Positions 1 through 13,800 of a stretch of DNA of 64,000 nt are shown here, piece after piece. The notes beneath the pieces were generated by a model. The model was not told where the DNA came from. It saw only the letters and a list, made by a program, of their open reading frames with translations, and searched no databases. The translations under genes were made by a program, and so were the position numbers. Source of the stretch: Eublepharis macularius (taxonomy: Eukaryota > Chordata > Lepidosauria > Squamata > Eublepharidae); contig NC_072801.1 in the NCBI RefSeq assembly GCF_028583425.1, positions 9,320,001-9,384,000 of the forward strand, read 5' to 3'. Each line of letters begins with the position of its first letter. The stretch's first letter is position 1.

Positions 1-786
1 GCGGTATCGACAGAAGCATAGTGTCCAGATCACGAGAAGTGATGGTATCTGCTCTGCTCTGGTTAGACCTCACCTAGAGTATTGTGTTGTTTTGGGCACC
101 ACAACTTAAGAAGGATATAGACAAGCTGGAACGTGTCCAGAGGAGGGCAATGAAGATGGTGAGGGGTCTGGAGACCAAGTCCTATGCAGAAAGGTTGAAG
201 GAGCTTGGAATGTTTAGCCTGGAGACAACTGAGAGGTGATATAACTATCTTCAAGAACTTGAAGGGCTGTCATATAGAGGATGGTGCGGAGTTGTTTTCT
301 GCTGCCCCAGAAGGTCGGACTAGAACCTACAGCTTGAAATTAAATCAAAAGAGCTTTCAGCTAAACATTAGGAAGAACTTCCTGACAGAGCGGTCCCTCA
401 GTGTAACAGGCTTCCTCTGGAGGTGGTGGGCTCTCTTTCTTTGGAGGTTTTTCAGCAGAGGCTAGATGGCCATCGGACAGCAATGTTGATTCTGTGAACC
501 TGGGCAGATCCTGAGAGGGAGGGGCAGGAAGGGTTACATCAGGGCTTAGTTCTTGTGGCCCCTTCTTACATGCCCAGGGTAAGGCCAATCACAACCAGGT
601 AGCAAATTTCCCCAGGCCAGTTTGACTAGGGATCCTGGAGGTGTTTTGCCATCTTCTGGGCATGCAGCAGGGGTCACTGGGGGTATGGGGAGAGGAGATA
701 GTTGTGAATTTCCTGAATTGTGCAGAGGGTCGGACTAGATGACCCTGGAGGTCCCTTCCAGCTCTGTGATTCTATTCTATGATTCT
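1..786 (+). mobile_element. CR1 LINE 3' end
   Basis: Contains the familiar CR1 reverse-transcriptase C-terminal coding phrases (agctggaacgtgtccagagg, gaggggtctggagaccaag, attaggaagaacttcctgac) and a 3' tail ending in repeated gattctatt/gattctaag. It is out of frame and mutated, and it runs off the left edge. Lies in WDR90 intron 38. A second copy of the same subfamily lies at 30213-31316. Confidence 0.85.
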
Positions 787-1808
787 AAGTTTTGGGCCTT
801 GGCAGATGCCAACCTCAGGCTATGTTGGTGCCAGCCCTAAGTGAAGGCAAGAATTTCTCTGTTCCCTTTCAGATCGCATAACACCATCCATTCCCCCTCT
901 GACCCCTGTACTGTCACTTCCCTGATTACTGAGCAAACGGGCAAAGTTAAACCTGGGAAACCAGTCCAGACAGTCGGGATAGATGCCAAGGGAGGAGAGT
1001 TCCATTCTCCTGGCCACCTGCTTCTTTTAATAAGTTTATAACTGATAAAATCTTTGTGGCTGGGGAGCTGTGGGTGGGGACAGAGAGACGTGCAGGGATT
1101 TAGAAATGCAGGGAGACGGATTATCTGGTTAACCCTTTTAATGCATCTGAATTGCTGACTGAGTATGAAGCAAATGATTATTTTCTTGAATGACCGGGTT
1201 TATTCAGGGAATTATGCTGTGGCTCCTCCTTTCCTTCCACGTCTGGGTGATGGAAGCAAAACAGCCGCAGCAGAGAAGGGAACTAATAGCAGGACCAGCG
1301 GCAGTGGGAGTGGACGGGAATCGACTATTCTTACAGTGAATTCAAGTAATGCTTCCCCCCTCCCTGAAAACTTTCCAAGTAAAGCAGGCAAATGTCCAGT
1401 GTAACCCTGGGGGTCTGTGCTGGCCAGAGTGCTCAGACAAGACATGGGAAACACTTGTTTGTGTTGTAGGTTTGGAGATGCTAAGAAAGAGTGGGAGAAG
1501 ATTCCTGGCTTTTTAAACCTTATCTCAACTTCAGCTGGGCAGGTGTGTGCTGCTGAGTAGTCTTGTGGCCAAAGGGCCAGGGATGCTTCCTCCTGGCAAG
1601 TGGATTTCTGGAAGTGGCATATGAAAAACAAGTGTGGGTTTGTATTCTGGGGTGGTAAAGGTCTTTTGATTTTGGGGAGGAGGTACGGCAGAAGGAAAGA
1701 GGATCTCGGTTCAAACTGACCTCACACCTCCCAAGCGAAACAATTACAGCTGAGCTCTGCTTCTCAAGGCACAACTCAACATGAACAATGAAGACTTCAG
1801 GCTCTTAC
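787..1808. other. WDR90 intron 38 remainder; no feature recognised
   Basis: No WD40-like coding segment, SINE head or LTR was recognised here. The remaining WDR90 C-terminal exons are therefore assumed to lie further left. Confidence 0.5.
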
Positions 1809-4800
1809 CATCTGCAGAGTAGCTGAGGGCTGTCACAGCGGCAGAGTGGGGGTGCATCTTCAGTTCCATCTCTGTCCGGGAAATGCTAAACACCCGGAGC
1901 GTGCCATCACTGTACCCTGCCACAACATGCTGGCCTTTGGGTCCACTGAGGGAGCCAGGCACTGGGCTCCAGGCCAGGCACAAGCAACTCTGGGAGGGAT
2001 GGGACAAGAAACATGTCGGTAAGACCAAGGAACAACATCTGGAAGTGGGGGCGGAGGGCACTATTGCCAATTTTTCCTCTTTTTTTAAAAAACATTTTTA
2101 TTGGATAGGTTGAAAAACATAATCACTTCAATATCTCTTTCTCCTACAAAATACATATTTCATCCCAACCCACCTTTCCCCTCCCCTCCCTTCTGACCTC
2201 CAACAGCACTTATACCCTTTAGTTCACATAGTATTCCCTCTAGTTCTATTATTTCTCATACTCTTCTAAGGTAAAGTTACAGTCAATATAAAATTCAACA
2301 AATTACATAATGCTCGTCAAAAGTTGTCCATGGACCACAGTTGGTCCTTTACATCCTAATTCTTTTCCAAATAATCTTTAAATTTTTTCCAGTCCATCAA
2401 AAAATCATTTAAACTTTGTTCTTTTAGCTTTCTAGTTTTTCCTCTTTCTTGACCTCTTCAGCTCTGAGAAGGGAGTGTGCAAGAATAGACAAATGCCCCA
2501 GGCTGTATTGTGACATCCAAGTGCCTCGATGGAAAAGTATGGACTAATGCACTGTGGTAGTTGGTGGGGATAGTAAGAAAGGGATGTCATGTGAGAACAG
2601 AGCATGTTTTGTGTGCATGTCAAGGCATTCCCCGTGCCATGCAACTCTTCAATCAGGCCAGGCCACCACTTCTAGCCGAAGAGAGATGGAGGTTCAGTGG
2701 GCTAGCAGCTGATTTACCAGCGACTCGCTGTGGCCTTCACATGGAGGGGTCAGTAAATTCCTCCTGCTCTTTGCTTTTCCATTGACTTCCCTCGACTTAC
2801 TGCAGAGTTGTAAAGAGACTCCTCTACATTTTCAACAGCTATGCCAGAACCACACCCACTTCCTTTCCCCCTTCTCAACCATCCCATCACCTCGACCACA
2901 AGGCCACCACCTTCCCTGTCTCCCTGGACACACCGCTGGGCCAAGATCTGCTCCCCCGTGCCACATGGCTTTGGCCAGGAGACTGCCTAACAAAAAATCT
3001 CTCGGCTCTAGCAAATTCCAGGAAAATCATCTCTCAGATACAGAAGAAGCTGAGCACTGCTCAGTGCTTACCTGGTTGAGCACTTGAAATTGCACCACCA
3101 GCTCCATGCTGGCCAGCGACCAGACCCTCACGCTGCCGTCCTCCCCACACGTAGCGCAGTGTGACTCGTCAGGGCTGAAGGCCACCTCGCTCACCTGCAG
3201 AGACAAAGAGGGAGGGCTGATGGGGAAACAAGAGCAGAGAGCTTCAAACCAAGGGTCGGGACCCTCAGGTGGGCTGTGGAGGTCCACCTACTGGGTCAAG
3301 ACTGGTTTTAGAAGGACCTGTTGCTAGCGTGCATGCACTAGCAGCAGGGACCCACACACATACACCAGCCCCTGCTGCTTTGCTAATAGGAGAAGGGAGC
3401 AAGGCAACTCTGGAGAAGTGAGAATGCCTTTTTTTAAGCACAGGCAAGTTCAGAGATTCAAGCTCCTTCTCTTTTTGCCATGCCACTTCCAGTCACATGT
3501 TCAGTTGCTCCTGCTGGGGAATAAAGCAGGCCGCTGCCCTAGAAACTGGTCCACCTGCCTTTAACTTCTACCACCAAGAAACTCTTGCGCGTCCCACACC
3601 TTATTCTTGTGCCCGCTGATCAGTCGGATGCTGGTGTTCTCCATCCAGTTGATGTACCACAACGTCCCTGCAGTGGTGCCCACAATTCCCATGTCCATAC
3701 AATCATCAAAAGTGGCACTGACAACGGTACCATCCAAGGTCATCTCCTGCTCCAAGAGCACTGAGCTAGAGCTACAGCCCAGAAAGGAAAGAATGCGTTA
3801 ATCTTTGCCTTGGCTGCAAAATGCCTATGAGCACAGCCACATGCCTCTCACTTAAGAGGTCCGATGCTCTCTTTCAGCATTTCCCCAATATGTGCAGTCC
3901 GCAGACACAGGAGGAGGTCAGCTGACTGCAGAACTAATGGGACTGACTGGCGCAGGGCTCCCCTCCCCAGCTGGAATGACTGGAAGAACCATCAAGACTG
4001 TGTGCTGGCTCGCGTGCCACGCCTCTGTAAATTTGGTGGACAGTCATGGAGACAAACAGGTTAACCGTGAATAGAAAGGGAATTTGTCACTGAGAAAGGT
4101 GTTTCATTCAGTCAGGTTCATTGGTTTAAAGCCAAAAGGTGGTCACATCTTGCTATATGCCCAGCATCATGCAAAATAGACAAGGGCCAAATATTACGAA
4201 ACAAAATGCATTGTGCAGATTAAAATATGTTTATATATGATCCACAGGCACTGGCTACGCTACAAGGCCCCATGAACTGGAAACATCAGATGAACTTACA
4301 AGCTACCAAAGCAAATGAAGATACGCAGTAGGCGATACACTTATTCAACGGGCAGAATAAAACCCAAATCTTGTTTATTTCTCTCTGTCAGGAGCAACTA
4401 TCAAGAATATTTTCCAAAACTAACTCTGGGACCATGCAATGTATGATATCTTCAACTTTTCCTTGACTAGAGAAAAAGACACCTCGTAATTTAAATGGGC
4501 CATTACTTTTACTTTTGTTGTTGAGCATAGGTGGTTTCAGGTGGTTTCATTTCTGAAGGCAAAGGGGAAGGTTTGCCAATTACATTAACCTTTTCTTCTG
4601 TCCTCTTCTAAAAACTCAAGATGCTGTATATCTTTGTCGCCTACACCATGTGCATAGGCTTTGGATATCTGCAGAAACTGTTGCATAAACCCACATTGCA
4701 CAATATACTACCTGGCACTGGAGCCTCGGACTCGCAACTCATGAACTGCCACAACTGACCACAGACGGATTCGCTTGGTGTTGCTGCCGCTGACCAGCCT

Positions 4801-7800
4801 GTCTCCATGACACTGCAGGATGCCTAGATGACAGCAAAGGATTTCTTCTCATTAACCCCTAGTCTTCCTCACTGTAGATATTGGAGCAATGTGGAGATGG
4901 GGGGGGGGGGAGTAAGGTTTTGTACTGAAGGCAGCCCTTGGCTATTCAGAGGTCTCCAGAAGCAGGATACCAGGGCTGTGAGCTGAAGATCTCTCTCTGC
5001 CCCCATGGTTCTCCAAACTCTGAAAAACCAAACAGTTGCTTGCCTTACCGGCTGCTGGAGCAGCAGCCACAAGAGACATGCCACCTGGTCCATTTGAACA
5101 GGTACTGAAAGCCCAACTATACACCACTGAACATTGATGGCATGTCTCCGGGTCAGAAAATCACAAAGATTCAAACTCCTAGCATCTGTGAACCTACAAA
5201 GCTGGACTCAAGACCTGGGTGTGAGACTTGGGTGTGTCTCCTCTTTAGCACACAAGCCCAGAAGGGCCATGAGCACTCACCAATCTCCCCTCCATCAGCC
5301 TCCCAAGTCATGAAGCAGCGACTGGTCTCTGTGTCCCAGGCACAGATCTGCCCAGTGCTGGTCCCAGTGTACAAAAGACAGCTGGCGCCGTAACAGAGTG
5401 ACGTCAGCTCCACCGGCCCGATCGCATCAGGGGCAGGGACCCTGTGAACCTGATACCAGGAGGAAAGGTCTATTAGCGGGCACTTCCGCCACATGCGGCA
5501 TCAATCCCCATTTCTTCCGCTGAGACTGGAAACCCAGGGTTTCAACTCTACTGCATAAGGCATCAAAGATGTACCTTCAGACTGATGTCTGTTCCCTGCA
5601 GCTCTGTAAGCCAGAAAGTCACAGTTCCTCTCCCCACACAGGCCAGGTGCCCCACCTGGAGTGGGCTAAAGGCCACTTCGTGGACAGGGTCAGAGAAACG
5701 GGTGGACGACATCAGCTCATATGTGTGAGTGTTCCAGAGGGCAATGACCCGATCAACATAGTCTCCTGGCCAACAACAATTGGGAACAACTTCTTAAAAG
5801 CATCCAGAAGGATTCTGAAGACTTACAACCCACTTTCCACCAACCACCTCAAAGCGGTTTTAATAAAAGGCATGAAATCATAAAATCAAGGCACTGCTAA
5901 AACAAAATGGAAAGCAACCCCTCCCCACCAATCAAGTAAAAATAAATCATGCTGCCTATGAAGAGAGTGTGCCAGTACGCTCTGTACCGGGGTGGGTGGG
6001 TCCCCAGCGCTGGACCAATTGCAATCTCTATATTTTATTTTTCAAAATAGATATCCCCCCTTTCTACCCTTATGAGGGCCCCCAAGGAGGCTAATTAAAA
6101 AACACACAATAAAGTCACATTTTTAAAGCATTAAAGCCAGTAAAAAAAAACCTAATTAAAACAATGAAAAATAGAGCTCAAATACATATGCAGACAACAA
6201 CAAAAAAAAACAATGAAAACATTGGTCCTAGCGCTAGGCCAATTGCAGTCAATGCTGACCCTCCAAATCCCAGAAGGCAGCAGGGCCTGATCTGTCAAGC
6301 CTAAACAGCACGGGGCACAGGGGGCAGGAGGTTCACAGAGGGAGAAGGAGCCTCTGAAGCCCCCAAGCCAAGGTCAGGTCCCAGTGCGGCTGTGGCAACT
6401 TGGTGCAAACTAAATCATCAGTCATGCACAGGGCCAGTATTTCTGTCAATGTGATCCATGAGCTTGTTTTATTCCAGCCTCAAGGAGTTTTGTTCTTCCA
6501 CAGGAGAAAAAACCCAAGAGGGTTCGACTTTTGGCAGCCCGCTTATCGCTTCCAGTCAAACCCACCGAGGGTGACGAGAAGCCGGTCGTCCCGAGAGTAC
6601 GCCATAGCCTGTACTTGGGTCTCGTGATGGAAAAGCACTTTCTGGCAGGTCCTAGCTTTCACGTTCCAGATGCGAATTTGGCAGCGTGAGTCTCTGTGGC
6701 CGCAGCCAGAGGCGGAAGCGACAACCTGGAGGAAGAGTTCACTGTCACTGCTCAGGGCTCACCCAGAAATCAGGAGGCAGCTCATTCATAATCGCAAACG
6801 TTGCCACTGGGGCCAGAAGACAAAAGGAAATGCCAGGGGAAAGTCTGGAGATGCAGGCCTTTCGCTTTGTTAAAGGCTCCAAGACTTGGAATACTGGAGA
6901 GGGGCTGGTGGGAGTGGTTCCCTCCAGAGCTCTCTTACATCTGAAGAAATGAGTGTGACTCACAAAAGCTCATCTATAAATACATGCTGTTGGCCTGTAA
7001 GGAGCCAGTCAGCAAAGTCATCCAGCATCTGCTATGGCAGAGTGGGGAATGTGAACTCCGACCTCCGGGATCCTCGTCTTAACATATACCACACTATAAA
7101 ATATAACATGATACACCAAAACCACGAGGTAACCTAGCCGGGATCCTGTCCTCCACCAATGAAGAAGAGAAAGAGGTGTTGGAACCTGGGCATCATGGCT
7201 GACAGCTAATGTTGAAATCTCTTCAGGATGTCCGAGCCAGTGCTGCTGTGATCCTGAGTGAAGGTCTTCGACAATGACCACACAACCACAGCTGTAGGCA
7301 AAGAGACCTCATACAGAAAAACAAGAGGAGGTAATATTCAGTGTCTAAAATGGCCCGTTTACGTACTTCCTTCTCAACAGGGGCTTGCGGAAGTCATACT
7401 TTTCTTTCCCCTTATCTCACACAGCTAAAATCCCCTGGTTTGCCCCCTCCTAACAGGTAGGGAAAATCAGCTGACAGAACAGAGGAAGCCCGCCTTCCCT
7501 CTTGGGCTGCTGAACCTTCAGAATTCTGCGCAAACTAAAGCCTGCCTACTTGCCACAGGGTAAGCACAACACACAGCCACGAACTGAAGATGAACCCATT
7601 TGAATGGAGCTTCCTTCTGGGTAAGTGCGCTTACAGCCACAGCCTTACACCCACATCCAGAATATGGTCTGCAGTTTCCAGAGGGGCTGACTTTCACAGA
7701 AAGCATTTAAGAGCAAATTATCATCCAGTACCATTGAGGAATGGGAGGGTTACAAAAACATGCAGCTGCATTTTATTTATGTCATTTATTTCCTCAATAC

Positions 7801-10800
7801 AGATGATACCTGTATCTGGATTCCAGACCATATTTCCCCGGCCATTCCCATTATAGCCAATGACAGCTTTTAGTTTCAGCCCTTCAGCATCAGCTAGAGG
7901 AAGGGAGAGCACCTGAAAAAGACCAACCAAAAATGTTTAAAGTAGGAATCATGAAGAAATTTCCAACGTGGCTCGGAGCAAGGATGGGAAGAAGGTGCTC
8001 TTGAAAGCTCTGACTTTGGGGATATGTTTATCCCTTCTCTTCCCCGCAAAGCATTTCACCAAACCCTCTACTCTCTGAGGCTAGCGAAATTACAGTCGGG
8101 CTGGGAAGGGTGTGCACAGAAAAAAAAGAGACAAAGCTGTGGGAACTTCTCTTTCTCCCTTTATAAACAAGAGACTAATAGTACTGATGTCACTTTATTG
8201 CATTTTTCCCGCAGCATATGCAATTTGTATGTGTTCATTGACTTTTACCTGGAATTTGCAAGTGTATTTATTACTAAGTATTTATGAGACCAAGATGGTT
8301 GCTTATTACTGTATATGCTTATGAATTAGTAAGATTTCTCGATGAAATTGAATAATGAGTCTGTTTACAAGTTGGGTCTGTATGATTGTTGTAATTATAC
8401 TTGGATATTGGCTTGAATTGCATTAGTTAGGATGTTACAGTATAGTCCTTTGGTTAACTTCCTGTTACCATAACTCTTTTCGCTTGTTCTCTTTCGTTCA
8501 GAGATATAACAGTATCTGGCAAAACTGTCTTATGGAACTTTATTTTAAAAATGAAGCCTGGTTCTCTCCCCTTGGTTAAACAGCCCCGCCCTGTGATCTG
8601 TTCCTTGGTGGTGCCCCAGTGCAAAGCTAGAAGCACCACCTCTTGTATCTTGTATCAGCTTGGCTTCTGCCCTCCCACGATCCTTCACAGAGTGCCAGGT
8701 TAACTCTTACCTGGGAGGAGGGCACAGACGTTTTGAAACGAGGGGCGAAATGTCGGTAGCAGTCTGGGCGGGTGTGGTTTTGGGGCTCGAGTCTCTTCGT
8801 TTCCTTCTTACATTCTGACACAAAAAACCCAGACATGTCAGACATATTTATGTACAGCGCACGCGCATGCACACACCATGGACTGTCCATGAACTGTCCC
8901 TGTTGCCATAAAGGAACACAAAGTGCCACAGAACTGGGAAGTTTCAGGAGGAAATCTGGTCTACTCTACAACAGGCAGGGCAGGATCCTTCACACACCAA
9001 AGGCTTCTTTGCTTTAAAACGGTAAAGATGTCTCAGATGGCACGCTCCCCCTGCTAAAGAGCTGTTTTTGCAAGATCTTGTGAAAGCACCAACACTTTGA
9101 GGGAAACAGTCAAAAGAAGCAGGTTTGGATCGGGTCCTAACAGCTCAGCTTTCCTAGCTGCGTTTACTCAGCACAATTGCGCACAGACAGGGCCTTCCCC
9201 AAGAAACCACATCCGCTCCATTGTCTGCCTCAAGAAAGAGAAGCCCCAGAAGTTGTTGACCTACCATCTCCTGCATGACTACAGGGCCTTGAACCAGGCT
9301 GAATGACAACAGGTGTGGCAGCTGTGGGCTCCTCACTCTGCATGGCTTCCTCCACAGGAAGAAGAGAGGTGGTCTTGGTCCCATTGACAGCTGTGATATT
9401 CTTTTTCAAACATGCATCCTCCTCCTCTTCAGATTCTGAAAAAGTACCTGAAAAGGGAGAGGGAGAGAAGGGGTGGCAGCCACTGGCTAGAAATATTGAT
9501 TGGCTTTGTGGAACAGCACCAGTGTCAGCAGTATCCATTTACTGGAGTTGACTGGAGTCCCCAAAGTGGCCCATGAGATCCGTAAAATACAAGCAATTCT
9601 ATTTATCCATTTTTTTAAATGATCCACAGTTCTCCCGTTTCAATGGGAGATGCCCTTTCTGTTATCTGAACTCAGCCGTGGCAGTTAGAAAAAGGGCAAA
9701 GCAGGAGAACGCTGGGAGCCTTTGTTTCTCCATGCCGTAGACAACCAGGAAGGGTGCCATTGCTGACTGTATCTGGACTGGGAGGCAATGGAGGTATTGG
9801 GGGGGGGGGTGGAGACGGGGAGCTTGCAAGAGTTTACGGAGCTACACTTTACTCACTCTGATGTACCATTTGTTGGATAGAACTGAGATCCAAACATGGT
9901 GGGGAGATTGCTGTCGGCAGAGGAACCAGCTCGCGAGGAGTATCGTTGGCTTCAGGGGTCAAATCCTGCACTTCTTCAGTACTAGCTTCTGTGCTCCGCG
10001 GCATGACAAAAGACAGTCTGGATCACACTCTTGACACAGACACACACTGGTTTCAACTGCTCTGACTTGCTTAGGATAGTTCTGAAAAATTATTACACCC
10101 CGCTTCATTGTCTTTTTCCACACACGCTGTTGGCCATTTTCTCACACATTCGCACTGGATGTGTTCTAAACGTCTTGTACACTACAGGGCCCAACAGTGC
10201 AGGTGGCCGGCATGTCCAGTGCCTACACGAACGTTGCTCGGTACGGGGGTATCTCTTTCCACTCAGAGAAGCAATCAGAGGCGACTGATCTTGGCACAGG
10301 GAAATCAGCCTAGATTCCAGAGAGGAGAGACCAATCCCCCGTCCTCTTTTGGCTCTGCTGCTGCCAACAATTTGAGTCCAGCTTGTGATTAGTTGCTTCA
10401 TAATAGCACATGGGGAGGAAGGAAAATCTCCCTTTAAGCACCCTGTCATTATTTGACCTGGAATTAATAGCTGTTCTGTGCCTTATGTGGAAATTGTGGA
10501 AGGAACGTGACATCTAGCCAAGCATCTAAACTACAGTGGCAAACTTACCAACTTCTGGAGAACCCGAGGCTTCAACAAGAGAGAAATGGATTCTGGAAGG
10601 GTAACAGAGCCCAGAGTTAAAATAATGGGGAGGTGAACACACACACAACTGTCAGGAGAAAGGAGACACCATTCCCGATGCAAACAAAAGGATCTGAATG
10701 AAGAAATCTTGGGCTCTTACTCATCCTCGGAGGGCTCCTCAGCAAACACACCTTGGAAGTCCCAGAGGAAGATGGCATCGCCTACACTGATGACTTGTCT

Positions 10801-13800
10801 TCGATCAGGGGTGAAGCCCACCTGCCGCACCAGCTCAGAATGGCCAATAAACACCTGAGAGGGAGGGAGGACAGAGCAGAAGCTGGTCTCTCCCTGTCGG
10901 CGGCAGATTCCCCCCTCTCAGGAGGAAGCTGCTCATGACGGAAGGAAATCCTAAAAGGGAGAACCTAGATAGTTCAGGTTAATTGCAATTAAATATAGCT
11001 CTCTATATTTAGTTTAGTTAAAGGCTCTCTAGGTCTGGAAGGAAGGCAGAAGACCAGCTAGACTACCTGTCATGTATGCCAGCATCCGTGCCATGGTTAT
11101 GTTATGTGCCCTCACCGTGTTCTGCAGTTTATACTGAGAATGAGGCCATCTCTGCCATTGCTGTATTCTGCATCTTACACTGCATTTTATGTTAAATCTG
11201 TATCTTATGCATTTTATGAAAAGACTCCTGAGGGTGTCCAAACTACTAATATTAATTGCCAAAGGAGCTAGCAAGCTTCTCCTTATCTCTAAGAAATATG
11301 CACTTTCATTTTTGTGTGGCCTTGGCTGAGAGCTGGGTACTGAAATGTATCTGTTTCACAGGAGAGAAGATTCCACTGCGTACCTTATCTCAGACTAAAC
11401 TGCTTTTTGTTCCCATGTAACTTTTAGGCTTTTGCGCCTAAATGCAAAGGGGGCTGGAGAACGTCTCTCTCTATATCAGCAGTCCTATTGTTTGACTAGT
11501 TACTTCTACCTATGAGTGAACACCTGAACTGTATGGATCTCTGAATAAAGTTTCTTCAACCAGTGCACCTGCCTGCTTGCTGTGAGGGACTTGGGGATCT
11601 TACTGCCAGGGACCGACACCCTAGGACTGACACTACCCCGCCAGTCTGAACCCAAAGACAAAGTTACACCTCCTGGTTCCTCCCAGTTTGTTATACATGT
11701 AGGAGCATCCATGCATGGGAAGTGACACGCAGAGGGGTACTCTGTCCAGCCTTCAGTGGTACAATCTAAGACAAGGCCTTCTTATTGATTATGTTGAAAT
11801 GATCAACTGGCCCTAACATTGGCATGGGGGGGAATCAAGAATACAGCACAGTTTCTTCCTCTTGGGTGCAGTACCTGAAAGTTGACATCAAATCTCATCC
11901 CGTAATCCCACACTTTGATCACTCTGTCACCAGCGGTCAGGAGATAGCAGGAGTCCAGGCTCAGGGCCAATGAAGAACAAGAATGTTTGTGCACCTGGGA
12001 GACCTGCCATCAAAAAGAGCCCATGGCCAAAGTCAGACCCATCTTTTTTCACCAAAGGACCGCCCATGCCTGTTAGCCAAAGTGACTAAATGGAGCCTTC
12101 ATGTTCAGAGCCAGTCTCTTTTTGTTACTGGAGGGAGCCAGAAGCAATGGCGTGGGACAGCACCTGCCTTCATGCTCCACTTGGGGACTTTCCAGGCACA
12201 TCTGTTTAGCCTCTGTGGGAAACAGAACGCTGGACTTAAAAAGGCCGTTCTGGTCTAATCTTTTGTCCTCGCCATGGTTTAAAACACCAAAGATCTGGGG
12301 ACTTTATTCTGGTATCATAAAATAAGGGTCAATAATGGGGGGGGGGGAATCTGCCCCCTTCCCATCCCCACAACTGCCAACTTGCAAACTATGATCAAAA
12401 ATGACATTTGTGGAAACAGAACTTGCTGCCTTGCCACTGGCTTGCTCCTCCAAGGGCAGCTTCCCAGAAAATTTTTTGCTAGCCAAGGTCATAAATACAC
12501 CCAAGTAGGAAGATGGAAGATAGCTTCAAAACTACCACAAAAATTTCCAAGAAGGGTACAACTAAAAGTGACAGCTGGCAATCATTTCATAAATGTTAGA
12601 ACCTTGTGGCCATTAGGGGTTTTTATTACCATGGAACCCAAGCAGGAGGAGGAAAAAACCCTTCCAAGCTGCATGAAAGGCCCTCCCCTTTAATGCAGAG
12701 TAGCACCGCCGCACGCGCCTTACCGCTCTGATCAAGCGTCCGGACTTGGCATCCAGCACAAGCAGCTTGTGGGAGGAAGTGGTCACTAAAAGGTGGCCAG
12801 GAGAAGAAGGGGCAAACTGGAGCTTCACGGCCATGTCAAGAGCAGTGCTCTCCAAATCCAGAATGCTGACATCTATTCTTAGTAACTATCAAGCAGAGAG
12901 TGGGGGGAGGGGGACGGGGTTGAAGAAAGATATTAAGCTTCTAGCATTGAGAAATGATAAGGAACAAGGAACATCCAATAAACGGATAATCTTAAAGGGT
13001 TTACATGCAGTTGAGAGCATGGAAGCCACTACTGCATAATGGCTATGAGAACAAGCTGTGATGCAGCAGGCCCCCAGTTCATATCCCACCTCTGCCACAA
13101 ACGCACAAGGTGGCCCTAGTCAAGTCTGTGTCTCTTGCTCAGCCTACCACATGAGATGTGGAGAGACGATATTCCCTTACCTTCCATGGCTGGTGCAAGG
13201 CTACCAGATAATGTGTGTAGAGGACTTTGAGTGCTGAAAGCAATAGTTACATGTGGAAGGTGAGCATCATCTAACCCTCAGGTGAAAACCGAAAGATCCC
13301 CATTACTTTTGATATTGGTCATGGGACTCCCCGCGTGCACATGAGCGTGCACACAGACACACACACCCCTACTGTCTCAAGTGGTACAGCCCAGACCCAA
13401 GATTCCCACTTCTGGTAAGAACTAGGCCGCTACTACTGTATAGCATGTGCTATCTGTTGCTGGATACCTTATCTTCTTCTCAAGGTACTAAGTTTCTACT
13501 TATGTAATACCTTTTACTGCTTCTTTAACATGTCAAGCTTAATACTTATGCTTTGTTCAAATTACTGCTCATTTCAGACTTCTGCAATCCGAGTCCTATC
13601 TCATTGCTGTTCACTGCACTGACTTCCATTGTGTAATCCATCTTGAGGGAGAAAGGCAGATGACAAATAACATAAATAAAATAAGTTTCCCCATTGAAGA
13701 AAACCCTATTCCAGGTCCTCTTCAGTTTCAAAGCTTTTAAAAAGAGATTGCCAACATGTTTCCACTTTCTCCTCTGTAAGCATGAGGGCTCAAAGCTTTG

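Larger units (their letters stand above)
1809..7912 (-). other. WDR90: WDR90 exons 30-38: C-terminal WD40 propeller, incomplete
   Basis: These exons encode about residues 1202-1645. Landmarks in order: [142 protein letters not shown], and SCLCLAWSP to [21 protein letters not shown]. The exon 38 donor leaves a phase-1 codon (GAT G), so at least one more exon must lie left of position 1; nothing in 1-1808 matches the remaining WDR90 C-terminus. Confidence 0.9.
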
